Part shown: in pieces, positions 45,380-55,019 of the stretch
Layout: each line of letters starts with the position of its first letter
How positions within the stretch are numbered: position 1 is the stretch's first letter
NCBI RefSeq assembly: GCF_025643335.1
Contig: NZ_CP092489.1
Location: 4,966,581-5,030,580, forward strand
Length of the DNA stretch: 64,000 nt
Direction: 5' to 3'
Source: Endozoicomonas sp. Mp262
GTDB lineage: Bacteria > Pseudomonadota > Gammaproteobacteria > Pseudomonadales > Endozoicomonadaceae
The notes under the pieces: model-generated
What the model was told of the DNA's origin: nothing
The model's input: only the letters and a program-made list of their open reading frames with translations
Databases searched by the model: none
Translations under genes and position numbers: made by a program

Positions 45380-46810
45380 ATGCTCAAAAGCGCTTTTGGT
45401 ACGCTACAGAAGATTGGTCGAGCCTTGATGCTACCGGTTGCTGTACTGCCGGTGGCCGGCATTCTATTGGGTGTAGGCAGTGCCGGTTTTTCATTTATAC
45501 CAGACATCATATCCCAGGTTATGGCAGAGGCCGGCGGGGCCGTTTTTGGTAATCTCCCTATTATTTTTGCCATAGGTGCAGCAATCGGGCTAACCGAAAA
45601 TGATGGCGTATCCTCTGTCGCTGCCGTGGTGGGCTATGTGGTCATGCTCGGCACCATGGGAGTTATGGCCCATACCCTCAATATCGAACCCTCTTCAATA
45701 ATGGGCATTGACTCCATTGATACCGGAGTCTTTGGCGGCATTATCGCAGGCGTTCTGGCCGCCGCCATGTTTAACCGCTTCTATAAGATCAAGCTGCCTG
45801 AATACCTTGGATTCTTTGCTGGCAAGCGCTTTGTCCCCATCGCAACAGGCATCGTCGCTATTGCCTCCGGTATTGTCTTAAGCTTTATCTGGCCTCCCGT
45901 TCAGGATGCCATTGACCGCTTTTCCCAGTGGGCCGTCACAGAAAACCCCGTACTGGCAGGCTTTACCTATGGCGTGATCGAAAGAGGACTGATTCCGTTT
46001 GGCCTTCACCATATATGGAATGTTCCCTTTCAAATGGAAATGGGGGAATTTATTGATGACGCCGGAAATCTTTATACCGGCGATATCCCCCGCTTCTTTG
46101 CAGGAGACCCAACGGCAGGCTTTTTGGCCGGGGGCTACCTGTTTAAAATGTTTGGCTTGCCAGCAGCAGCCATTGCTATCTGGCATTGCGCCAAGCCCAA
46201 AAATAAAGCCAAAGCGGGTGGCATAATGGTTTCTGCTGCCCTGACTTCCGTATTGACCGGGATCACCGAACCCATTGAATTTTCTTTTTTGTTTGTTGCC
46301 CCGATACTCTATGGTATCCACGCGATTCTGGCTGGCCTGGCCTTTGCTATCACCAACTACCTTGATATCAAAATGGCCATGTCCTTTTCTAACGGTATGA
46401 TTGACTACGTCCTTTACTTTGGAATAGCCACGAAGCCCGTCTGGCTCATTTATCTTGGAGGATTATACGCCATTGCCTATTACATTATATTCAGGATTGT
46501 AATTACCGTGATGGATCTAAAAACTCCGGGCAGAGAAGAGGAGTCAGGCTCTGGCAAAGTGGTCATTACTGATGAGATGGTACGCAGGCTGGTGCATGCC
46601 TTCGGCGGTAAAAATAATATCAAGAATCTTGATGCCTGCATTACCCGCCTTAGAGTCACCGTACATGAGCGAGAGAATGTAAACCAGGATTTAATCAGGG
46701 AATTAGGCGCCACTGCCGTAGTGGTGGTTGGGCAAAATATGCAGGCTATATTTGGCCCCCAGTCTGACAATATCCGAACTGAAATGCAGGAGGCAATGAA
46801 AAGCATGTAA
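45380..46810 (+). CDS. ptsG: PTS glucose-type permease EIICB, paralog 1
   Basis: 476 residues from [27 protein letters not shown], the standard PtsG start, preceded by CTGGAG; the frame extends 12 codons further. The IIC domain carries [17 protein letters not shown] and [22 protein letters not shown]; the IIB domain has the phosphocysteine C420 in [10 protein letters not shown]. It closely resembles E. coli PtsG in both halves. It transports and phosphorylates glucose or a related hexose using phosphate from EIIA (crr, at 54.4 kb). Confidence 0.92.
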   Translation: MLKSAFGTLQKIGRALMLPVAVLPVAGILLGVGSAGFSFIPDIISQVMAEAGGAVFGNLPIIFAIGAAIGLTENDGVSSVAAVVGYVVMLGTMGVMAHTLNIEPSSIMGIDSIDTGVFGGIIAGVLAAAMFNRFYKIKLPEYLGFFAGKRFVPIATGIVAIASGIVLSFIWPPVQDAIDRFSQWAVTENPVLAGFTYGVIERGLIPFGLHHIWNVPFQMEMGEFIDDAGNLYTGDIPRFFAGDPTAGFLAGGYLFKMFGLPAAAIAIWHCAKPKNKAKAGGIMVSAALTSVLTGITEPIEFSFLFVAPILYGIHAILAGLAFAITNYLDIKMAMSFSNGMIDYVLYFGIATKPVWLIYLGGLYAIAYYIIFRIVITVMDLKTPGREEESGSGKVVITDEMVRRLVHAFGGKNNIKNLDACITRLRVTVHERENVNQDLIRELGATAVVVVGQNMQAIFGPQSDNIRTEMQEAMKSM

Positions 46811-47183
46811 TACGTAACACATCTCACCTTCGCTGCTATTGTATTTATTCACTGATTAAAAGTTCTGAGCGCATTAATTATGCCAGTTATTGTTTATAAC
46901 AGTGACACTTAGTCATTTCCATTACGCAATAGTGCAAAAATACTGAAAATATAATGCATTTTTTTGAATGTATGCGTTTACATTTGATAACCTCGTTTTT
47001 TTTTGATTTGAGTCAGTCCACCCAGCCCTGATGTGAATAAAAATCGCCCACTGGGTCTGTTTTCTCAAAGTGGTGTTTTTTATTTGTTACTGTTTGAAGC
47101 TTTCATCAGTCCTTCCCGTTGTTAACAAATATCAACAATGCTCTGATCTCAGCCAACTCCAGTTTTAAAAAGGGTTACCATCA
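46811..47183. other. Intergenic region between the two ptsG genes
   Basis: 373 bp, A/T rich, no gene. It contains a palindromic operator candidate (listed) and must hold the promoter of ptsG2. Confidence 0.5.
46967..46984. promoter_or_regulatory. Operator-like palindrome upstream of ptsG2
   Basis: AATGTA-TGCGTT-TACATT: six-base perfect arms around a central CG step, the general shape of LacI-family sites. It is 200 bp upstream of ptsG2. Its core differs from the GTAACCG sites, so another regulator is possible. Confidence 0.4.
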
Positions 47184-48644
47184 ATGCGCAACGCATTTAG
47201 TGTATTACAAAAAATCGGGCGGTCACTGATGCTGCCTGTAGCGATATTGCCTGTAGCAGGCATTCTGCTGGGCATCGGCAGTGCTAACTTTAGCTTTTTA
47301 CCGGATCTGCTTAGCCATATTATGGCCCAGGCTGGCGGTGCGGTATTTGGTAACCTGCCCTTATTATTTGCCATCGGGGTTGTTTTAGGTCTGACAGATA
47401 ACGACGGTGTTTCCACTCTGGCGGCGATTGTCGGTTATGTGGTCATGCTGGGAACCATGGGCGTGATGGCTGGCGAACTGGGTGTAGAGACAAAACCCAT
47501 TATGGGGATCCCTTCTATCGACACCGGTGTATTTGGTGGTATTTTGGCAGGTATTCTGGCTTCCATCATGTTTAACCGCTTCTACAAGATCAAACTGCCC
47601 GAGTACCTGGGCTTTTTCGCTGGCAAGCGTTTCGTACCGATTGTTACTGCCTTTGGTGCGATTATTCTGGGAGTTATCCTGAGCTTTATCTGGCCTCCTA
47701 TTGGTAATGGCATCCAAAGCTTTGGTAACTATGCCATTGAGGGCAACCCGGTAACCATGGGCTTTGTTTACGGTCTTGTTGAGCGCCTACTGGTTCCCTT
47801 CGGCCTGCACCATATCTGGAACGTACCTTTCCAGATGCAAATGGGTGAATTTATAACCTCCACAGGCACAGTGGTTACCGGTGATATTCCGCGCTTCTTT
47901 GCCGGTGACCCCACTGCCGGATTCCTGGCAGGCGGCTTCCTGTTCAAGATGTTTGGCCTGCCCGCTGCCGCCATTGCCATGTGGCACAGTGCAAAAACCA
48001 AGAACCAAAAACGTGTTGGCGGTATCATGATTTCTGCGGCCCTGACTTCCATGCTGACAGGAATCACTGAACCCATCGAGTTCTCCTTCATGTTTGTAGC
48101 GCCTGTTCTGTACGGTATTCATGCTGTACTGGCTGGCATTGCCTTTACTATCACCAACTTCTTTGGCATCAAAATGGGAGCCTCCTTCTCCCACGGCCTG
48201 ATCGACTACAGCCTGTTCTTCGGCATCGGTACCAAACCTGCCATGATTCTGGTGTGGGGTGTTGCCTATGCGGCCATCTATTACACTGTGTTCCGCTTTG
48301 CTATCAAGATGTTCAACCTGAAAACACCTGGCCGGGAAACTGAAAGCGAAACATCCGTTAAAATTGAAGTCAACCAGGAGCTGGCTGCTAAACTGTTCAC
48401 AGCATTTGGCGGTAAGGGCAATATTAAAAGCATTGATGCGTGTATTACTCGTCTTCGCGTCACTGTCCACAAGCCTGAAAATGTTGATGTTGATGCCATT
48501 AAAGCCCTGGGAGCAACCGCAGTACTGGTTGTTGGCCAAAATATGCAGGCTATCTTCGGGCCCAAGTCTGATAACATAAAGACAGAAATGAACGAACTCA
48601 TTAAGAGCGGTGGTGCTCCAGAAGCCACTCCAGCAGCTGCTTAA
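47184..48644 (+). CDS. ptsG: PTS glucose-type permease EIICB, paralog 2
   Basis: 486 residues, [26 protein letters not shown] at the start. IIC motifs [17 protein letters not shown] and [22 protein letters not shown] are intact, and the IIB phosphocysteine is again C420 in [10 protein letters not shown]. It is very similar to paralog 1 and lies directly downstream, so the pair probably arose by tandem duplication. Paralog 2 has a C-terminal tail [11 protein letters not shown], and its codon use looks more optimised, suggesting it is the major glucose permease. Confidence 0.93.
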   Translation: MRNAFSVLQKIGRSLMLPVAILPVAGILLGIGSANFSFLPDLLSHIMAQAGGAVFGNLPLLFAIGVVLGLTDNDGVSTLAAIVGYVVMLGTMGVMAGELGVETKPIMGIPSIDTGVFGGILAGILASIMFNRFYKIKLPEYLGFFAGKRFVPIVTAFGAIILGVILSFIWPPIGNGIQSFGNYAIEGNPVTMGFVYGLVERLLVPFGLHHIWNVPFQMQMGEFITSTGTVVTGDIPRFFAGDPTAGFLAGGFLFKMFGLPAAAIAMWHSAKTKNQKRVGGIMISAALTSMLTGITEPIEFSFMFVAPVLYGIHAVLAGIAFTITNFFGIKMGASFSHGLIDYSLFFGIGTKPAMILVWGVAYAAIYYTVFRFAIKMFNLKTPGRETESETSVKIEVNQELAAKLFTAFGGKGNIKSIDACITRLRVTVHKPENVDVDAIKALGATAVLVVGQNMQAIFGPKSDNIKTEMNELIKSGGAPEATPAAA

Positions 48645-48649
48645 TAGTC

Positions 48650-48687
48650 TAAAAAATAAAGCGGGAAATCTCTCTCGCTTTATTTTT
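48650..48687. terminator. Bidirectional terminator after ptsG2
   Basis: AAAAATAAAGCG / CGCTTTATTTTT stem with a 12-base loop and A/T runs on both sides. It serves ptsG2 on the plus strand and overlaps the stop codon region of the convergent hypothetical gene. Confidence 0.88.
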
Positions 48688-49366
48688 TCCCTGTGAAACC
48701 ATGTGCCCTGGACTTTGGCCACGCCCCGCTTTTCAACAACACATAGCTATCAGCAGGCTTGGTACTATAACAGCTCTTTCCATAACATCCGCCCACAGAG
48801 CCAAGCGTTGAAGCCCTTTCTATTTGAGCAAGATCCTGCCGGTCTTTCTGGCGAATATGCTTCCTGGTTAGTTTTAATCTTTTCTTATGCCAATGGCGAT
48901 TAAAGTATGGGGATTGATATCCGGGAAAGTCATAGTAATAGTTCTCTGGAGCCGCTTTTCCATAACTAGCCGTTTTCTTATCCTTTTTGTCTGTAGCATT
49001 AATTTCAACAACCTTCAGAATACCGTCCTTGATACAATAACCTGTAGATGACCCCATCAGCGAATCTGCCAGGTTAATCTGCTGTTTATCCAGCTCATCT
49101 TTTATTTTCGCTATATCCCACAGCAGCTCATCGCGTTTTTCCAAAACCCCTTTCATAGGTCCATCATATTTAGGGCATTGTCCGCCTTTTGCATGCAGGC
49201 AATAAAAATTCAACTGCCAGTCAATCCGGTCAACTTCATCAATATAATGATCAAACTCCTTAAGGATTTTTGCGTAAGTAACAGGGTTGCAACTATCTGC
49301 CAGCGCAATCTGGAAATACAATATATTCAGAACCACCAAAAATACTCTTGAGTGTCTCATATTCAT
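48680..49366 (-). CDS. Exported hypothetical protein, cysteine-containing
   Basis: 228 residues with a signal peptide (RVFLVVLNILYFQIALADS, cleavage near ALA-DS). The mature part has cysteines at the N-terminus (SCNPVT), in FYCLHAKGGQCPKYDG, in GYCIKDG and in GGCYGKSCYS, suggesting disulfides. A helical stretch (MKGVLEKRDELLWDIAKIKDELDKQQ) and a very basic segment (HWHKKRLKLTRKHIRQKDRQD) are notable. Family not recognised. It opens the AT-rich accessory block. Confidence 0.75.
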   Translation of the reverse strand: MNMRHSRVFLVVLNILYFQIALADSCNPVTYAKILKEFDHYIDEVDRIDWQLNFYCLHAKGGQCPKYDGPMKGVLEKRDELLWDIAKIKDELDKQQINLADSLMGSSTGYCIKDGILKVVEINATDKKDKKTASYGKAAPENYYYDFPGYQSPYFNRHWHKKRLKLTRKHIRQKDRQDLAQIERASTLGSVGGCYGKSCYSTKPADSYVLLKSGAWPKSRAHGFTGKK

Positions 49367-49720
49367 TTACCTAAAATATTATTTCAGAGTAAGTTCTAAG
49401 TACTTTAGAATAATCATTTAATATATTATTTTTTGTATGAAAATCTCCTTGAATTGACGGGGCATTCAAATTAACTGACATCAATAAATAGCGACTTTCC
49501 AAGGCCCTGTAATCTTCCGAAAAAAACCAGAAGATCACTATCAAACGAATCACTTTCAAAACCAAACCTCATTATGAAGCCATGAATAGCAGAGCAACAT
49601 AAAGAAACATCAATAAAGTATCACTAACACCCTTGAAAGTAGCTCTAACAAATTTTTCCCAATGAAACCATTTCAACTTTATTGACTCTAACGACTAAAT
49701 ATAAGGAAGGACATCATGGT

Positions 49721-50383
49721 ATGGGAATAACAACAAAATTCTATCTAGCCATTATTTTTATTCTAAGCATCGCTGCCCATACAGCAGAATCCGACGTTAC
49801 TGTTATCGGTGCTGGCCCTGCCGGACTAACTGCTGCAATAACAATCAAGCGACAATTACCTGAAATACAGGTCACCGTTATCAAAAGCCATGAAAAGGGA
49901 CAGCTGGAAAGCACAGACAGCATTGAAAACTGGCCAGGACACCCTCCAATACCCGGAGAAAAATTATTAAAAAAAATAGAGAAAGAAGCTATTCATCTCG
50001 GTGTTATTATCAGACATGACCATATTGAAAACATCAGTCATCATGGTCATAAAAAACTGATTTATGGTAAAAACAAAACTTACCTATCAAGCCTCGTTAT
50101 TATTGCCACAGGTGCAACGCCTAATATCCCTGAAAGTTTGACGCCTCTTCTGGGAAAGGGCGTATACACATGCGCCACTTGTGACGGCCCCAGAATGAGC
50201 CATAAAAAAGCAATCGTCATAGGCGGCGGATCAAATGCCGCAGAAACCGCTTTGGCCCTTCACAACCTTAATGCCGATGTCACAATGATTATCAGGGGAA
50301 ATTCCCTAAAAGCTGAACAGGTATTGACTGACCGCCTGCTCGAACAGCAGGATATCTCCAAGCTATATAGTCACGAGACCTGA
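49721..50383 (+). pseudogene. Exported thioredoxin-reductase-like protein, truncated by an IS982-type element
   Basis: 220 residues from the ATG at 49721 (AAGGAAGG precedes it). A signal peptide (KFYLAIIFILSIAAHTA) leads straight into the FAD motif VTVIGAGPAGLTAA. The redox pair is intact in YTCATCDGP, and the NADPH-domain motif IGGGSNAAETAL follows. Thioredoxin reductases have about 315 residues; here the sequence stops about 30 residues into the end of the NADPH domain, inside the terminal repeat of the adjoining insertion sequence. The C-terminal FAD-binding part is gone and is not found on the other side. A Sec signal on such a flavoenzyme is unusual. Confidence 0.8.
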
Positions 50384-51348
50384 GTTCGACATAACGGTTA
50401 AGCAACCAACTCAACCAGCCCCGTATGCTGAATGCTCAGAGAAGGCTTCTTTTTTTGAAACGTATAGGCTATAAGCCCTGCCAGCAAGTTCACCATAAAA
50501 TTGAACTTTGAGCGGTGGCGGGTGTGCTCTATCTGAGAGATATTTTTCAACTGATCGTTGACCGTCTCAATGATTGCACGCCCTCTCAGCAGTACTTTAT
50601 CAAAAGCAGGCAGGTTCTGAGGTTTCATGTTTTTCCTGCGCGTCGTAATCAGGTCAACATCGTATTTTTCTTTTAAAAGCTGGGCTTTGGCCTTGGATAT
50701 ATAGCCTTTGTCGCCGAACAGCTTACCAAACAAGTGGCAGCACATATCTTCAAGAACAGCACGATCATCGGTATTACCTGATGTACACTTAACCGCCAGC
50801 AACTCACCGGTATCATTGATAATCAGGTGAAGCTTAAAGCCGTAATACCAGTGTGTAGAAGACTTACCCCAGCCTGCTTCATCTTTAAACACTTTATGGC
50901 GCAGAGCCCGACTTTTTTCACAGACAGCGATGCCGGTTGAATCTATATAAGAAATGCCAGACACCTTGCCATATCGTGTCTGCAAGAAAGCTGAGAGTAC
51001 CATAAGCGCTTGTGGCATCAGCTCAACAAACCGATTGTAGCTGACTAGCCCGTGAAAGTGCTTATGCCAGTATTTACAGACATGATTAATATAGAAGTGC
51101 TTCAGACAACGATAGCCTTTAGCATGAAATAGGATGACGATCGTTGCCACTTCGCTGATTGATAGAGACTGTTTACGAATGCGCTTGCGGCCACAATGCT
51201 CGATCAGATACTGGTTTAGCTTTGGTTCAAATTGCTTGCAAAAATCGTCTACCCTGCAAAATACCTTGGTCAGCACAGCACTACTCCACCCCTAATCAGC
51301 GTGGTAGCTATGCTATATAAAATCAGTTCCTTATGTCGAACTCAGGTC
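50377..51348. mobile_element. IS982-family insertion sequence
   Basis: About 970 bp bounded by perfect 18-bp inverted repeats, GACCTGAGTTCGACATAA at 50377-50394 and its reverse complement at 51331-51348. It contains one intact transposase gene on the minus strand. Size and ends fit the IS982 family. The bases flanking the two ends do not match, so there is no visible target duplication. Confidence 0.88.
50398..51276 (-). CDS. IS982-family transposase
   Basis: 292 residues with a GTG start. It begins VFCRVDDFCKQFEPKLNQ, the IS982 signature (FCxVDDFC). The DDE residues are seen in YIDSTGIAVCEKSR, GDKGYISKAKAQLL and RAIIETVNDQLKNISQIEHTRHRS. The frame is intact, so it may be active. It fills the whole element between the repeats. 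Confidence 0.92.
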   Translation of the reverse strand: MLTKVFCRVDDFCKQFEPKLNQYLIEHCGRKRIRKQSLSISEVATIVILFHAKGYRCLKHFYINHVCKYWHKHFHGLVSYNRFVELMPQALMVLSAFLQTRYGKVSGISYIDSTGIAVCEKSRALRHKVFKDEAGWGKSSTHWYYGFKLHLIINDTGELLAVKCTSGNTDDRAVLEDMCCHLFGKLFGDKGYISKAKAQLLKEKYDVDLITTRRKNMKPQNLPAFDKVLLRGRAIIETVNDQLKNISQIEHTRHRSKFNFMVNLLAGLIAYTFQKKKPSLSIQHTGLVELVA

Positions 51349-51413
51349 AGCAGGGAGGTAGTGCTTAGTTGCGGTCAATATGAAACTTTCACCTTTTTTT
51401 AATGGGTGTTTAT

Positions 51414-52433
51414 ATGAAAAGTTTGTTTTTTTTATTTTTATGTGTTGGGTTTATACCTGCCTGGGCTTATCTTATAGATCCATGTAAAGTGGAAGATATC
51501 TTAAACGAATTTAAGCAGTCGTTATTATTGGCTAGAGAAAGTAATTGCCATGTTGTGATTGTTTTTGATCCTGACTCTGCTTTCTACTTTGAAAATAATG
51601 AGAATGATGATGAGGATTGTTTTATTAGTCAATTTTTGGAGTTTCTTTCTTTACCCATGTGCAAGGAAGATATTACTTTAGTTTATAATTCTTCAAGAAG
51701 TATTGGAACTTTTGATAGAAAAAACACTGGAGAAGAAGGTGAATTATTTTTTTTATTTGGTGATAGTTCTACCTACACCCGTATGCATCTTGATGTAGAT
51801 GAGGCCAGTAGGTTTTCTTTAGTCCCGGCTCCTGATTTTTTTATTTTTGAATATGGCAAGGGGATTTATATTAATAGTGAGAGGCGGCCATTATTGTATC
51901 GTGATAAAAAAGTACGAAAAGCTGTTAATTATCTAAATAGGAATTTTGAATCCAGATTAAAAGTAAATAATACTGTATATGATATTGATTCAGTAAATTA
52001 TGCGGAATTGCTGGAAGAGCTGGGAAAGGAAAACGCATACAGTGAAAACATATTAAGCTTGCCGCATGACTGGGAGTCTTTAATAGCCAGATACAAAGGA
52101 TATCCATTTCAGTACGCAGTTCCTCATCGAAGTCTTGAGTACAGGGGGTGGTGGAATGAAAGAAATATTTTGGAAGTGTGTGAGTCATGTTCAGGAATAG
52201 CTCCTTCGGAAGAGCACATTATGGCTGATAGTTACAGCTTGATCCATCCCGCCGTTAATAAAGGTAATGCATTGATTGTTCTAATGGCATTAATTGATAA
52301 TGTGTGGAGTGTTGGTCGTCAGGGGTTTCCTTACGAAGAGACCTGTTTAAAAATGTTTGTGGTAGGGGGAGAGGCGTGTGATATAACAATGTTGAATTTT
52401 GATCAGCGTGCAGGCGCTATAAGTAGTGTATAG
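51414..52433 (+). pseudogene. Exported HAD-fold protein (sucrose-phosphatase-like), 3' end displaced by IS630
   Basis: 339 residues from the second ATG, which gives a clean signal peptide (MKSLFFLFLCVGFIPAWA). I match it by eye to the cyanobacterial sucrose-phosphatase type of HAD hydrolase. Motif I is FDPDS (D52, D54), motif II NSSRS at 92-96, then PDFFIFEYGKGIY at 140-152, motif III NKGNALIVL (K283) and motif IV VVGGEACDITML. In motif IV the first aspartate of GDSGND is glycine (G319) while D323 remains, so activity is doubtful. The frame ends abruptly after motif IV at an IS630 insertion; the natural continuation is at 53567-53647. Strikingly A/T rich compared with neighbours. Confidence 0.7.
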
Positions 52434-52449
52434 ATTGCTTTCGAATAAT

Positions 52450-53498
52450 TTAACCATCCAGTCGGACAGTATTAGAAAATGAGATCATATACTCCTCTCC
52501 AAATGAAAAAAGCACCCGTTCAACTTCTTTTTCAAATTCCGCAAAGCTCTTGATTGACAAGAGGTTGAGCCATTCATACTTTATTTTCCTCCACAGGATT
52601 TCAATCAGGTTGAGCTCAGGTGAATATGTTGGCAGAAAGCAGACCAGCAATTTCTTTTCAATCATCCAGTCATCAATTCTGGCACAAAACTTTTTGCTGG
52701 TGTGAATGCTGGCATTATCCACCATAACTACCGTGTAACGATCATTTGAGCTGTATTTTTCATCTGCCATTTTCTCTGCAAAGTCATCAAAGGCCGCAAT
52801 CACCGTATCGCTATTCACTGAACCCACAACAGGATAATGAAATAGCTCACAGCTTCGGTTCATAAACCCCAGTACGTTGATGCGTTTACTTTTGACTGAT
52901 GGTATTCTGAGCTGCTTTCCTTTTTCCTGCCAACCGTATGGCACACAAGGTTCCTGGGTAAAGCCGGACTCATCAAAATAAAATAAATTGATTAACCCTT
53001 TGCTCTCGGCTTCCTGGGCATCTTTCAGAGCAGTTTTACAGTCATGGAATTGCTCTTCGTCCCGTTTATGTTTGCATGATTTACGGAGTCTTTTGTAAAC
53101 CAGCCCTGCTTTTTTACAATGTTTGCCAGAGTAATTTTTGATGAAGATTTACCGGTTTCATCCTCGATCTTGGATTTGACATACGATAAGCGACGAGGCT
53201 CTTCAGCCACTAATTCTTTTATGCGTTGCACTTCGGATTCGTCATATATGCACGGCCTACCGCCACCATGCCCCTTGTACAAGGCACGAATACCATATTC
53301 TTCCCAATCATCAATCCACTGAGAAGCAGTTTGATATCTAATTTCAAGTATTTCGGCAATTTGCTCAAGGGTAAAGCCACGATTGCTCAATAAAAGGCTA
53401 TGGGCTCTTTCCCTTATACATCTCAGAGGTCCGTAGTGTTTGGCGAATTTCAAAGTTAATAAAACAGCTTCATCAGTGATTGTAGTGACGTACTTCAT
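52450..53498 (-). CDS. IS630-family transposase made by -1 frameshifting
   Basis: Two frames encode one protein of about 349 residues. The first (53498 to 53025) holds the helix-turn-helix part, FTLEQIAEILEIRYQTASQWIDDW. The second (down to 52450) holds the DDE part: LFYFDESGFTQEP, VMVDNASIHTSK and YSPELNLIEILWRKIK. At 53109-53115 the minus strand has the slippery heptamer A-AAA-AAG in the first frame. A -1 slip there yields KAGLVYKRLRKSCKHKRDEEQ, which joins the halves exactly as in unbroken IS630 transposases. A loss-of-function mutation is less likely because the slip site and frame both fit. Confidence 0.85.
53109..53115 (-). promoter_or_regulatory. Programmed -1 ribosomal frameshift site
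   Basis: AAAAAAG on the minus strand, in phase as A-AAA-AAG in the upstream frame of the IS630 transposase. The downstream frame is the -1 frame, and the two halves join without loss of residues. Confidence 0.7.
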
Positions 53499-53566
53499 AG
53501 GGAGAGGGATTTAAAGACCAGTACTCTCTTTATAATAGAGTAAATGTATCATTCAATAGCTATCTG

Positions 53567-53647
53567 ATCGTTAGATCAAGAAGTAGATTTCTCGTACTGG
53601 CCGAACATCCAGTTTATTTGAAACCAAACTATGACCTACTTAGTTGA
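53567..53647 (+). pseudogene. Displaced 3' end of the HAD-fold gene
   Basis: Joining AGTAGTGTA (to 52430) to the sequence from 53567 restores an open frame reading SSVIVRSRSRFLVLAEHP and on to a TGA at 53645-53647. The residues VIVR fall exactly where sucrose phosphatases have GVIVRNAQPEL after motif IV. This supports IS630 having inserted into the gene. Confidence 0.6.
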
Positions 53648-54026
53648 TTTTTCGGAGAGCGAAAAGGAACGAAATGATAGTTATTTAGTAACTTTGATTT
53701 CTGGAGTTTATAATATTTTATCCGGCCGACCAAGCTGGTCAAAAAAAACACTATCAAGAGTGATTGATTGTTGGGCTGGAAGCTATATCCCTTATGGCCT
53801 TTCATTAAATATGGATTTTTTTTATGGAAAAAAAATCCATAAAGCGCTTGATCATGAAAAAATAAAAAGAATGGAGTATCCTGGGTTGTGCCATATTATC
53901 CAAGCTATTTCCAGGGATCTTGTCACATCAATAGGTAAGCAGCAGAAAAAAAAGTTGGAACCCTTCCCGGTGACAGAAGAGCTAAAGTTACTGATTAAAA
54001 AAGGAGGCTCTGAACGTTTATTATGA
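53631..54026 (+). CDS. Hypothetical protein
   Basis: 131 residues, A/T rich, with no signal peptide and no recognised domain. It begins inside the displaced 3' end of the HAD gene in another frame and lacks a good ribosome binding site. Its early part (DSYLVTLISGVYNIL) vaguely resembles the final helix of sucrose phosphatases. It may therefore be a frameshifted extension of that gene rather than an independent protein. A lysine-rich C-terminus follows. Confidence 0.4.
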   Translation: MTYLVDFSESEKERNDSYLVTLISGVYNILSGRPSWSKKTLSRVIDCWAGSYIPYGLSLNMDFFYGKKIHKALDHEKIKRMEYPGLCHIIQAISRDLVTSIGKQQKKKLEPFPVTEELKLLIKKGGSERLL

Positions 54027-54428
54027 TTACTACGCTTTTTCAGCTTAATGCGGGTTTGGGTTGTAATTGAGCGTACCGTGTCCATCTTGTAAGGTCTTGT
54101 TGAGGGTAAGTGTCAAGCCTTACATTATGCAGACGCAGCCTGCTTTTTAGTTATAGTTATTTTTAATCAGCCGACAATCTGAACAAAGCGAAACACTGTC
54201 AAACAAAGGCATTTCGCCACAGCAACAGCTACCAAAACAAGCAATCCTTACTTACTGCCCAGGATGGTTTTATAGCCGGTATGCTTACCATAGAAAAAAT
54301 TAAAATTGAGAATATTATTCTGTTATTAACATTTTGCAACACGACACCAATCGTACTTTCTAAACCTCTCCCGCTCCAGCAACAGAAGCCGAAAGTACGG
54401 TTGGTCAATTGATCATCACTGGCAGGGC
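54027..54428. other. Intergenic region upstream of the glycolytic cluster
   Basis: About 400 bp with no supported gene, clear repeat or terminator. Composition shifts back to that of the core genome across it, so it is the right edge of the accessory block. Confidence 0.45.
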
Positions 54429-54935
54429 TTACTTCATATGCACAGTCAGCAAAGAGTCAGTTCCTTCAACCACTGAGCCGGATGATTTTTCCAGGGAAGC
54501 CACATCATCCATATTGGAAATAACAACCGGGGTAATCACGCTCTTGGCTTTCTCACGGAGAAACTCAAGGTCAACCTCAATCACTGTTTCACCCGCTTTT
54601 ACATCCTGACCTTCGCAGGCAACACGCTTAAAGCCTTCACCCTTGAGTTCAACGGTATCAATACCAAAGTGAACGAACAGCTCAACACCACTGGCAGTTT
54701 CCATACTAAAAGCATGGTTGGTTTCGAAAATTTTACCAATGGTTCCATCGCAAGGCGCTACCATGCGATTACCGGTTGGGTTGATAGCAATACCATCACC
54801 CACTACCTTATCCGCAAATACCGGATCTGGCACATCTTCAATAGGAACAATCTCACCGGTCAGTGGTGCCTTGATCACCGTACCTTCATCGGCACCAAGG
54901 CCCATAGTTTTCTTGAGAGAATCAAATAAACCCAT
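54429..54935 (-). CDS. crr: PTS glucose-specific EIIA (Crr)
   Basis: 168 residues from MGLFDSLKKTMG, preceded by AAGGTG; the frame extends 25 codons further. The phosphorylated histidine is H89 in LFVHFGIDTVEL, with its partner H74 in ETNHAFSME. It accepts phosphate from HPr and passes it to the IIB domains of PtsG and NagE-type permeases, which lack their own IIA. It lies 84 bp downstream of pfkA on the same strand. The usual partner ptsI is not adjacent. Confidence 0.94.
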   Translation of the reverse strand: MGLFDSLKKTMGLGADEGTVIKAPLTGEIVPIEDVPDPVFADKVVGDGIAINPTGNRMVAPCDGTIGKIFETNHAFSMETASGVELFVHFGIDTVELKGEGFKRVACEGQDVKAGETVIEVDLEFLREKAKSVITPVVISNMDDVASLEKSSGSVVEGTDSLLTVHMK

Positions 54936-55019
54936 GATGTACACCTTATTCTGCAGATTTTGAAAGACCGTATTTACACGGTAAATAGAACTACCCGGGC
55001 AGGCAATCAAAGAATAAAA

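Larger units (their letters stand above)
52433..53564. mobile_element. IS630-family insertion sequence
   Basis: About 1.13 kb. Imperfect inverted ends are visible: AGATTGCTTTCGAATAAT at 52432-52449 and, in reverse complement, AGATAGCTATTGAATGAT at 53548-53565 (14 of 18 identical). The exact ends are uncertain by a few bases. IS630 elements insert at TA; TA precedes the left end and TG follows the right end, perhaps a mutated duplicate. The transposase is on the minus strand in two overlapping frames. Confidence 0.75.
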
